This document shows positions 12,601 through 24,600 of a DNA stretch of 64,000 bases, in pieces. Within the stretch, counting starts at the first letter, position 1; the number at the start of each line of letters is the position of its first letter. A program made the position numbers and the translations under genes. Source of the DNA: Sequoia sempervirens. Taxonomy: Eukaryota; Streptophyta; Pinopsida; Cupressales; Cupressaceae. The DNA is taken from contig VDFB02254880.1 in NCBI GenBank assembly GCA_007258455.2, positions 1 through 64,000 on the forward strand, written 5' to 3'. The notes beneath the pieces are model-generated. The model searched no databases, was not told where the DNA came from, and saw only the letters and a program-made list of their open reading frames with translations.

Positions 12601-15600
12601 TCACCTGGGGCGCCTAAGCTTTCTAGAGTTGGAATATTTTCGCAACTTGTCACTCTCTTCTGTTCTTCTGATGAGTTCATGATTTTGGGAGTTCGCGAGG
12701 TCTGATGATCTTGCTGACGGCTTCGTTATGTAGCTTATCTGAATTTGAGGGGGGTCTCTTGGGAGTGATGTCTCCTGAAAGCTGCATCCTGAGGGTCAAA
12801 AGCTTGGGCGCCCCTGGTTAGCTGGGGCGCCCAACTCCTCCGGAGTTAGTTTATATTCTGTAATTTTCACCCTTGCTTTTGACTTTTGACATTTCGCTCA
12901 TGTTTCTCCCTCTGTTTCGCCTTCGATATTTGGTGATTATCAACTTTGATGGATTTGCTAATGGTTCCGTTGGAGAGCTGCTTCAAATTTGTAGAAGTCA
13001 TACTCGAGATGTTGACTGCAAATTCACTCATTTAGGCCTCCAAAAGCTTGGGCGCCCCTGGCTAGTTGGGGCGCCCAACTCCTCCAGACTTAGACATTTT
13101 TACTTGAATTTCATTCTTCAAACTTGAACCTTCATGTTATGTCTTCAATTTGATCTGGATTTGCTGGTGATTAACAAGTCTGATGATCTGACGAAGACAT
13201 CTACTGCGAAGCTGACAAAATCCTGAAGAGATTGAGCACATTTGCAAACCCTAATTGCTGGATTAGGTCCTCCAAAAGGATGGGCCCCCTTGGTCACCTG
13301 GGGTGCCCAGAGTTCCCAGACTTGGAATATTTTCTGTTATTTTCATGGTTTGCATTTTGCCTCTTGGTTGTGACCTCTTCGTTCAATTTGAGATTCAGGC
13401 TGATTGATTGATTTGATGACTGCGTTGCTGGACTCACTACAGAGCTGCGAAGATTCTGAACAACATTGTTTGGGAGCACAAACCCTAATTTCACCATTTT
13501 GATGCCTTGAAAAGCTGGGTGCCTATCTCCTTTTGGGGCACCTATGGCTGGCAGAGTTAGTTTATTTTCCAAATTTTGACTTCCTCCTTCGTTTGACGTG
13601 CTTGCCTTTGCCTTGCTCGCTAGATATAAATTTTTTTCTAAGGCATGAGTGTTTGGGTGCCTAGACTGAGCTGGGGCGCCTGGACCTCCAGACTTAGTCA
13701 AAATTTTGCATTTTTCAACTTTGACAGCTTCCTTTCTCCATTCTTTGATCTGCATGCACATCCATCATTTTCACCTTCTGTTCAGTGCTTGAATGTCTAA
13801 ATTTGATACCTGACAGCTGACTGACCTCCATTAATGGCTTCGGAGCTCCCAAAATGCTTTCTGAAATTAAAAAAGCAGAATAGACCCACTAGGGAAAAAT
13901 TGATCGTTTTGTGATTCTGATTGCACTAGCTTGATGAGGAAGTATTTTCGACCAATCAAAATCAGTTTGAACCCTAACAGCGAAACTTTCTATTTTTAGA
14001 AAATTTTTCCAGCATCTGGTTTGAAAGAGACCCAGAAAAACCCAGAAAAAGTTTCTATTTTTAGAAAGTTTCTAAAAAAAGCAATTTTCCTAAAAAGTAG
14101 GGTTGAAAAACTGAGATCTGGGTTTTGTAGACTTGGTCGCTCTGAGCAGACCCAGATCATCAGATTTTGAAAATTTCAAGTTTTTTCCCCTCATGCAAGA
14201 CATGTAAACCCCAATTTTGACCTTTTTTGACTATTTTGACAAGACTTTTACTCATTTCTTCAAAATGCCTAAGTGTAGCAAAATTTTTAATTTGGGGTAC
14301 AACAGTTTGAACATTGTTATTCATTTGTAAATGTGAGTACAAAAACTCGTCATCTCAATCAATTCAAAAGTATGGCAATGAAACATTAATTTTGTCAAGC
14401 ATGCAAAATATTGGATGAAATGTCTTTTCACTGAATATTGGAAGGGAAATTTTCAAAAAAAAGAAAGAAAGTAGGGTGATCACTACAGTGGTATTAGAGC
14501 AGTGTATCTTGCCATCCTGGAGGGTTATGTGATAGTGCTTTGATCATATGCAACTGGGAGAAGGTGCTAGCATGTATTATTAGAGGAGGAACATATCAAA
14601 CCCCAACATTGAGCAACCACCAGAGATTGATCCCTTTGCAAGTGTTGAACAAGTTTGGGTAAATATGGGTGACAAAGAGCATGGTGAACCAAGCACAAGA
14701 GAAATCCTTAATGATCGTGCTAGAGGACAACATGAGTTGCAGTAGAATATAGCTCAAATGTGTGCACTAATGACTCAACATATGGTGGTAAATAATAATA
14801 AAAACAACAATAAAGATGGTGGGAACAATGGCCTTGAAAGAAATGATGGAAATGGGGATGGATCAGTCAATAATAGGGTTGTAATCAGTGTACTGTGACT
14901 AGAACAGGCAACTCTAGGCCTCGTATGCCTAAATTTCCTCCAAGAGATATTCCTCAAGCTGAAAATGAACTAACACAACAAGAGTTGTATCAAATAATGA
15001 ATGATTGGAGAGATTCAAAGGTTGAGTTCCAAGCTGAGATATCCTTCCGTGATTATATGGATCTCAGGCTAAAGCATAGTCCCCATAGAGGTGGAGGTGG
15101 CAGACCACACAATAGGGACTTGGAGAGAAAGGTTGGTAAGCTAAGCATTCCCTATTATGATGGCTTTGGAAAAACTATAGCAAGAGCTTGGGTTCAGAAA
15201 TTAGATACTTATTTTAGCTTAACCCAATGCCAGAGGATGAGGCTATTAAATATGCAACCATACATTTGGATGGTAGTGCCCTCGAATGGTGGCACAATGG
15301 ATTGCTCACCTTGGGACATGATCAGATTGATTCTTATGTAGAGTTCATTGAAAGGTTGATCGCTAGATTTGATAAAAAGTATCCTGAATTGCACTTTAAG
15401 GAGTTAGCTCAGCTTAAGCGATGGGGTTCTGTTGATCCATACATTGTTGATTTTCAGTGGTTGTTAGTTATGGTAACTGATATTTCAGAGAGAAGGCTGA
15501 TTGTGTTGTTCATGGATTGGCTAATAGACCCGTTGAGAGGGTGGATAAAGGCACTAAGTCCATCCACACTTCAGGTTGTAATAAAGAAAGCAAGAGACAG

Positions 15601-18600
15601 AGTCCACTCAAAAAAAAAATTTCAGTCAAAAGGATTCACACATAAGAAGGATAAGGATAGGAAATATTTTCAAAAAGATTCTAATCAGTCCAAAAATGTG
15701 TCTACTAGGTTCGATAATGACCAACTTAATGATCTCATAAGGAAAAAATTACGTTTCTAGTGTAGGGAACCATGGGGTCCATCTCATAAATGTGTTGTTA
15801 AGGAAAAAGCTAAGCAGATTGAGTACTTTTCAGCTGATGAATCAGCCTCAGAAAAATCAGACCAGTAAGTTGATTCAAGGGAAAGTGAAGAAGAAAGTTC
15901 AATTGAAGAATCTGATAAGGAGAAAGGTTGTGAGGGTATAATTGCCCAATTTTCTAGCTTTTAGAAAGTTGGATCTTTTAGAGTTCGGGGAGTATTATGT
16001 GGATAGCGGATAGTGACTCTGATTGATATAGGTGCCACACATAATTTTATTTATGAGGGGGTTGTAGCTAGAAGGGGAATCAAAACAAAAGATTGTGATG
16101 GTTTCAAAGTGATGGTAGTTGATGGATTCACCCTCACATGCACGAGAAATATTCCAAATTTGAGTATTCAGTTGGGTGAGTATGAGATCAAAGATGACTT
16201 CTATGTGGTGAGCATATGAGATACAGATGCGGTCCTTGATATGTAGTGGCTATGTTCAATTGGGGAGCTTTATATGAATTTGCAAACCATGGAAATGAAA
16301 TTTGAAGTGGGTGGTAAGAAAATCGTACTTAGAGGCATTGCAAATGGTGGGCCAAGAATAGTCTCTTTCAAAAGAATGGAGAGACTTATTAGACATGACT
16401 ATGTAGAGTGGGAGGCAGAATGAATTATCATGCCCACAGTTACAGAGTAGCAAAAGAGGAGTTGCCATCTTGATTAGGAGGCTGTTTTATCTAAGCACAA
16501 CAAAGTCTTTTGTAGCATACCTCCTGGGAGACCTCATTGAGCATGCCATAGAGTTGGAGGAGGGTACAAAACTAGTTATCACTATCCTTTATAGGAATCT
16601 GAAGAGGCAGAAAGATGAGATAGAGAAGGCCATCAAAGAGCTTCTTGACATGGGACACATCAGGCCAAGTAAGAGTACTTTTGCATCTTGGGTAGTGTTG
16701 TTGAAGAAAAAGGATGGAACAATGCAAATGTGCATTTTTTACAGGGCTCTAAATAAGAAAACAATCAAGAATAGGTATCCCATTCTACGAATAGATGAGC
16801 CCATAGATGAGTTGCATGGTGCTTGCTAATTCTCCAAGATTGATTTGAGTTCGGGCTATCATCAAATCATAGTTCGTGAGGAGGATGTGGAGAATATTGC
16901 CTTTCAATGTCACTTTGGACACTATGAGTTCCTGGTTATGCCTTTTGGCCTAACCAATGCAACAACTACTTTCCAGTCTTGCATGAATAGGGTGTTTAAT
17001 AAACAAATCCATAAGTTTGTTCTTATATTCTTTGATGATATTTATATCTTCAATAAGACATGGGAAGAGCACATGAGACACTTAGAAGAAGTGCTAAGCA
17101 TCCTTGAGAGGGAGTCATTGTTTGCCAAGGAATCTAAGTGTAAATTTTGATTGATAGAGTTTCTTTATCTTGGTCATATAATTAGCTCCAAGGGTGTGTG
17201 TGTGGAGCTAGAGAAAATTAGAGTGATTGTTGATTGGCTTTTGCCTACTACTCTATCACAACTTAAGGGATTTTTTGGTTTGTGTAGGTTCTACAAGAGG
17301 TTTGTGAAGGGATTTTCATGGGTGGCTTCCCCACTCACTGATTTGATAAAAAAGGGCCTTTGTTTGGTTTGATAAAGTGAAGCGATGCTTTGATCAGTTT
17401 AAGCAGATCAAGATTTCATGCCCACTTTTGGCTACTCTTAATTTTTTCAAGCCTTTTGAGCGTGAGTGTGATGCTTTTGGAGAGGGAATAGGTGTTGTTT
17501 TGATGTAGGATAAGCATCCTATCGCATTTGAGAGCAAGAAGTTGAGGGGGTTTTAGAGGAATTATTCTATTTATGATAAGGAGATGTTGGCCATTATGCA
17601 TGCCTTAGCCAAGTTCAAACCATATCTTGTGGGAGGTAAGTTTACTGTCAAAACCGACCACAATAGCCTCAAACACTTTTTGAATCAGCAAGACTTGAAT
17701 GACAGACAATAGAAATGGGTAAGCAAACTCCAAGCTTACGATGTCAAAGGGAAGAGGAACATAGTGGTCGATGCTTTATCCAGGAGACCACATTTATGCT
17801 CTTTTGTGGAGATTATAGCAGATTGGAAAGAGCTAATTTCAGTAGTATGTAAAGGACTCTTGGGCTTCTAGCATCATTGAAGGTACTATATAGGATGACA
17901 AGTATACTATAATTAATGAGTTTATCATTTACAAAGGTAGAATTTATTTGGTACCCACTTCATAGTTTAGGATGACAATTATGAGATCTTTTCATGATAC
18001 TTCTATGGCTGGTCACCCGGGTTTTTTCAAGACATACAAGAAGATCCGGGAGAGGCTTACATGGAAAGGACTGAAAAATGAAGTCCTTAAGTATGTTCAA
18101 GAGTGCCCCACATGTCAACAAAAGAGACCTGAACATACTTATCTTGTTGGTTTATTGCTGTCCTTGCCAATTGCCAATAAAAAATGGGAAAGTATCTTGA
18201 TGGATTTTATCACAAGGTTACCCAAGGTGCAAGGAAAAAATTGCATTTATATTGTGGTGGATAGACTAACCAAATTTTCCCATTTGGATACTGCTGCAGA
18301 TAGCTCCCCCTGAGTGTATGCTCCCATCTACTAATTTGATTGGTGTGGGACTACTCCCAATTTGTCCCTTAGATACTCCTTTTTTTCTAACCCATAATTT
18401 CTGATTGCTTTTTTTTATCTTCTGCATTGAAACTTCTTCATTTTGACATCAATATCACAATTTCCAACAATTGATGCCAATCCATTGCATAAGTAGATTT
18501 TTCTCTTCAATTTTTGAGATACTTCACCTTTTCAATTATCTTCTCCATGGGGCTGAAAGATAGTGTCATACATAGCTCTCCCTAAATTCATGCTTCTCAA

Positions 18601-21600
18601 ATTTGTGTATGAAATGTGTTTTGCTCAATCATAGATTTATCCTCCTCACCATTTTTCTCTTGTTTCCTTCTCCATACTTTTGTAAACTTTCTCTCCTTTT
18701 GTTTATCCATGGTGTTTTCCTTCATACCCTATCTTGGTGGTTTCACAGAACCACTTCTGCAATATTGTGCTATATGTCCATAGTTATTGCACTTGTAGCA
18801 TACAACACTATAATCCTCTAAAGGAACAAAGGAGTTATAGTTCCTTCCATAAGATCTTCTATTTTTGTTCCAATCATAATCATATCTCACATGTGTTCTA
18901 CAATCTCTTGCTCTATGCCCAAAATGATTACATGAATAGCAATAACCATAAAAAGAGTGATATGTCTTGTTTGGCTGGAATTTTTTTTGCAGATTTGTCT
19001 TTCCTTCTACGTTCCTTTTCTCAATTGAGGCATTGTTTCCCTTAGGTTGAACTTGATTTCCTTCTCTTTTACTACATTCCCCTTCAGTAGCGCTCTTGAC
19101 AACATCAACATAACTTTTGTTTGATGTCTTTTCTAGCTCTTTTCTTAGTGTGACAATCTCACACTTCAACCTCTCACATTCCTTTTTCGTTTTCTTCAAA
19201 TTGGGCTTTGGTTAGATCCTCTATCCTTTTAGTTTCCTCAATTTGAAGCTTCAAGTCTAAAATTAGTTTCTTAGTTTCCATAAATTTCTTCTTTTCTTCT
19301 TCGAATCTAGTTTTTCTTCTTTCACCTTTCCTTTTCAGCTTCCCAATCTCGTTTACAGAAAAATCCAACTCTTCTTCCAAATCTTTTGGATAATGATCTA
19401 TCTCTTCTTTTTGGTTTTCATCCTTATCTTCATTATCCTCTATTACTTCAGCCATGAACAACAATCCATCTTCACAACTTTCCACATCATAGTCACTTGA
19501 AGAATCTTTATCTCTATATGAGTATAAGCTTTTCTTGAATTTTTCCCTTTTGTTGTTTCTATGATACTTATCAATTTTGCTTCCTTTCATTGGCTTGTAC
19601 TTCTTTTCTTCTTCACTATCACTGCTATAAGAATAAGGACATGTTTTTGCATAATGTCTAATTTTTCCACATGTAAAGCATTTGAAGGGTAGTTTACCCT
19701 TGTATTTTCCTGACACAATTTTTAGTTTCCTCACAAAATTTGCTTCTTCCTCATCTATTGCACTATTATCTTCCACTTTCCTCCCCTTTGAATTCTTGGA
19801 TGCTTTGAATGCAGCCTCCTTTTGTAGAGAAGTATATCTTCCGGTTCTCATCTCATAGCCTGTTAAGATTCCATGTAGTTCATCCATGGTTAAGGTGTCC
19901 AAGTCCTTCATTTCCTCTATTGCCAATACTTTGGGGTCAAATCTTGGTGAAAGAGATCTCAACACTTTTTGCACTACTGCTGATTCCTTTATTTCATCTC
20001 CAAGGCCTCAAATGGTGTTGACAACTTCATCCACACACAAGAAAAATCCAGCAATATTTTCTTCTTCACCCATTCTAAGACTTTCAAAATTGCTTCTATG
20101 TGTTTGCTATTTGGCTCCCTTGACTTTTTTTTTCTTTCATAAGTGTGCTTCAACTTATCCCAAATCTCTTTGGCAGATTTGCAATGCATTATCTTCACAA
20201 GTTCAGATTCATTTAATCCACATAGGATCACATTTTTGGCTCTAGCATTATTTTCACTTACCTTCTTTCTTGTTGAATCTTTTGGAGGTGTTGAAGGAGC
20301 TTTATATCCATTCACAACTGATTGCCAAACGTCAAATCCTATAGCATTTATATAGGCCTCCATTCTCATACTCCAAAATGCATAATTTGTACCATCAAAC
20401 AATGGAGCCTTGTTGGAAGAGAATCCTTCTCCACTCATGATGTTTGTTATACGGATCTCCCTTCAAGTTTGTTAGACTTATTCTAAGAGCCTGCTTTGAT
20501 ACCAATTGATGAGCACACAGTTATACTGAGATGGGTGGGGGGTGGGCGGGAGGTGAATCAGTATAACACAACTTTTGCCAATTTAAAACTTTACCAATCA
20601 CTATAACACCATTCACTCAACATCAATAATTATGCGCATGAGAAGAACACAATAACACTGATATTTACGTGGATACCCTTGTGGGAGAAAACCACGGTAC
20701 AAATAATGTACTTTATATATTTATATGAATTCCAATGATAGTAGGCACCAACCTACTAGAGGTACCAACCTCTAACTTGTTTTGTAGGCACCAACCTACA
20801 AGGAGCACCAACTCCCTATTGCAAGGCACCAACCTTGACTAATTTAGAGGCACCAACCTCTTATGATTGATTGAAAACTGTATGACTTCTTCACCACTAA
20901 TCTGCTTCTTATCTTCAACCTATCTATCCTTTGTGATGTATGTTGTCTCCTTAAAGCTCACACAAGATACATAATTCTGCTCTTCTATCTCACATCATCA
21001 TACACTCACACACTCACTCTCATTCTCCTTTCTTCAAATTTACTTATATTTTCTTGAATAGGAATGACTCAATTTAATGGATGCAACTCTTATGAAAAGA
21101 GACATCTTTTACTAACTCATGCCTTTTCAAAAAGAATCGCTGCCTTTTGACTTGTGATTAGTTTCGAATCTGAACTAGATCGTACTCTTTCAAGAGACAA
21201 GTCACACCACTTCAGCAAAAAAATGTTCCTTTTCAAGGATAAGTCGCAGCTCTTCATAATTACCTTTTTTTGCTTATTGATAAATCTGATATATATATTT
21301 AATATGAAATTGTATTTCTTCAAAAACTGAATCGTGTCTCTTCAGTAATAAGTCTCTTCACTTCATGAATTCGTACTTCTTCATTATCTTTTTATTCACA
21401 CCTTTTTGGCTTTTATTAGTTAGCATGTGCTTAATGATAACATCACATCACTTCAAGGATGAATTGTGTCTTTTAGTTTTTATTAATCTGAATCTGAAGT
21501 TGTAAAAGCAGATCACACCCCTCCAACATGAATTGTTTTTCTTCATAAAAATGTGTCCTTTTGATTTGACTAATTTTTGTTCTTTACAAATCTTATCTTT

Positions 21601-24600
21601 TCAGGAAATCGCATCTTTCCATAAATCGTGCCTCATAATCAGCACTTAGTTATCTTTTAATTAATCTTTTTATGAATCAGTTAGAGTCGATTAGAGGATC
21701 ATTACTAAATCAATTTTGCTGTTCATATGTAATAATCTGTTCTGTTCATCGCTGCTTTTATGTCTTCATTAATGGATATCTAGAATCTGATCAACATAAG
21801 TTTGTAATATACTTCAATAAAGCATATAAACCTTTTGAATCTTAAGAAGATAGTCCATACACATGAATATGTTATCTTTAGTCATGCTAATCTTCACACT
21901 TTATCTTGACATCAATGACAATATTTCCAATAGTTATGAGCCCCCTAGCTTCATGGACTACTTGTTTGGAGACAGTAGGATGCCAAATGCTAAGGATTTA
22001 TTACAACAGAGTCAGGATGTCATGAAATCCTTGAAAGAGAACTTGCAACAAGCCTAGAATCAACAAAAACACTATGGAGATCAACATCACACTGAGCAAA
22101 CATTTGAGGTTGGTGACATGATTTATTTGAGACTGCAACCCTACAAGCAGTCCACTCTCAACTACTCATGCATGGTCGATTTGATTAATAAATTACATAG
22201 GGTTGCAGTGGTCGGTTTGGGTGATTAATTCCTTGCTGGGTAGCCACAATGATTTTTGTTGGAGAGTTGAGGTGTTTCAAAGGAAAGCGTGGGGTTCCAT
22301 GTGCAGGCCGTGGGTTCTAGGGGCTTTTGAATCCTTCATTTGGATAACTATCACTTACCTGTAGTTGGGTGTCAAAGATTAATTGTTGTGCAGGTGTAGG
22401 TGAGCCGTGTGAAGGCTGGAAACTTCATTTGCAAGTTGGCACAGGTTTGTAACATCTAATGTAACTGCATGTGAGTATCACAGACCTATGGCATGAGTGT
22501 AAGGAGGCTGGAAGGTTTGTAGAGATGTTGACAAACAGTCACCAATATTGGCGAATGTTGGGAGCTTTCATGGTTGCCAACTCCATTTACTATCACTATG
22601 AAAAGGTTAGAAATCTTGCATAGTCTAATGCCTGTAACCTGCTGTCACAACAACAATTTTAATATGCAATGTTCCATTACTTCTGCTATTACAGTTTGCA
22701 TCTAAATATTACTTGCTATGTTTTTTAAGTTTGAACATTGTTATTCATTTGTAAATGTGAGTACGTTAACTCCTCATCTCAATCAATTCAGAAACATGGC
22801 AACAAGGATCCTTCCTTACTGATCTAATGTTATTCAGAGCTAAGTTATCACACTAAGCAAGAAACACAACCACTATTTCAAAATTCCTTCATGGACTTAG
22901 GTATATGGAAAATCAAATGGTGGATCAAATTTAGAGTTGGAAGATTCATTGCCGATCTTGGACATCTTCTTTCAGTACCTCAAGAGGTGTCTTCAGTAAA
23001 AGACTCAATGGACTTGCTAATGAAGTTTTATTCCTCTTTCGCTTTGCCCTCAATAGCTTTTCGTAGTAAAATTGAAAAACCAGGAGTTGAACATTTGATG
23101 GTAGTAAATGAGTTGAGGCCACATTTGGATACATCTTGTTGTGCCCATTCAAAGTTGACACAATTTTGAGTGTCAAGTTTCACTTCTAAAATCTTTTCTT
23201 TTCATCCATTCAAATGGTTGTATTTCAATGCTTTGTTCAATTGGTCTATGTTGTTTTGTTGTCTTTTTTGGTCTTAATGCGGGAAAAATGGAAAGAATTT
23301 CCAAACACTTTCATAAAAGTAGGAAATAGAGACCAATCCAAGATAAAGAGACGTGTGAATAGCTACATGGAAGATGCTCTAGATAGTGAATATGAACCGA
23401 GTCTAAAATTTCCAAGTCATGATTTGTGAGCATTACACACATAAGTGTTTGCAAGTATGAAGAATGAAGCAAGTCAAAACTCAACAAATTTAGTGATTAG
23501 ATGTGCACCTAGCAATTAACAATCACCTATATCTCCAAATAATGACAATAAATAGCCACTGAATGTTGTAGTATTTTCTAGGTTGATGATTCCCTAAGTT
23601 GAATCAAATTTGCCAACAAAAGAGTGTAAGTTTGTTATTAGAGTTGCAACCTTTGATGAATACTTTTCAATACACTAACTATACATAACTAGAATAAGGC
23701 AGTGACCTAATGAGAATTATAGTGTACTTGGTGCTCAATTATCTACTAAATGCACCAAAGTGCCCTTTATGATGCCTATGTTTTTTTTTAAATAATACTT
23801 CCTATAATTAGATAGCAGAGAAAACTATAAAATTTAATCAAGTCATCTTTGAAGGTTACAATATTTTCAGAATGTAAGAATTAACCATTTTCCAATTTAA
23901 AATAAAAAAAATTGGGGATACCACAATAGGTTTTGGTTTAAGTTTGAATTTTATAACTATTTATGTCTGCACTAGTCTTGCTATCTGAGTATGTAAGAAT
24001 AAAAGTTATAAATGATACAAGCTCTCTATTAGAAAGAAAGGGATTTAATAAGAGCATATCAGTATTTATTTTAAAACTTTGCTTGTATGCAGAGTTTCCA
24101 AATTAGCTTATGTGTGATTATCATAATAGTTGCATTAGATTTATATTTTATTTGCAATTATTGTGGCCAACCATGTTTCCCTTCTTATCCTGCCAAATGC
24201 AATAAAAAATCTCCTCTAGTGGGGGACATGATGAATAGATCATTGTCGTATGTAATTGTGACTCGGAGGCCATTTAATATGATCTTTTTGGAATTCTTTC
24301 TTGTTTTAAAGCATTTCTATCAGGCCAGATTCTTTAGGCTTAACAAGTCTGGTATAACCAATGCTGATGCTTTTCTGATAAGTGTTACTTCTTTCCTCAT
24401 AAGACATGAATCCTTTGCAATTTTTGAAAGAAAATGTTGGTTTTGAGGAAAGCATGAATGACAATAAAGTGTTTCTTGGTTTTTATGCTCATACATGTCA
24501 CATGCTTGTGAAGTTATTGATTTATTTGGACTAATTTGTAAAATTCAGCAAAATGACAAAGATGTTTTTGTATGAGCAATGATGCTATTAGGTGTAGTTC

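Larger units (their letters stand above)
18285..21932 (-). mobile_element. Internally deleted Ty1/copia element nested in gypsy integrase
   Basis: On the - strand: 5' LTR (21932-20507), primer binding site (20504-20489), gag (20438-18729), then a short 3' tail with a purine-rich GGGGGAG tract near 18305. Protease, integrase, RT and RNase H are absent, so it is a deletion derivative. A complete 3' LTR is not present. Gypsy integrase sequence abuts both sides, which shows it inserted after the gypsy element. Confidence 0.8.
20507..21932 (-). repeat. LTR of the nested copia element
   Basis: It is about 1.43 kb. The - strand start is close to 'TATTGGAAATATTGTC', a decayed TGTTGGAAAT, and it ends CTCATCA. 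It holds a G-rich run (20533-20551) and six CACCAAC mini-palindromes (20741-20860). A related LTR fills 62700-64000. Confidence 0.75.
9241..22797 (+). mobile_element. Decayed Ty3/gypsy LTR retrotransposon with two nested insertions
   Basis: The parts in order are: 5' LTR (9241-10788 plus 14305-14487, about 1.73 kb without its insertion), spacer G, primer binding site (14489), gag, protease, reverse transcriptase, RNase H and integrase. Integrase is interrupted by a copia element and resumes at 21933. A truncated 3' LTR piece (22163-22797) follows. Every coding segment carries stops or frameshifts, so it is dead. The gag-PR-RT-RNH-IN order and the sequence style fit Ty3/gypsy. Confidence 0.85.

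Noticed and set aside
13294..13761. 155-codon - strand ORF in LTR copy A
   Set aside because: It runs across the GGGCGCC repeat units (GAPAQ-type motifs repeat in step with the DNA), so it is a by-product of the repeats.
24087..24446. 119-codon + strand ORF before exon d
   Set aside because: It is hydrophobic and Phe/Ile/Leu-rich from AT-rich intron DNA, with no homology recognised and no splice context.
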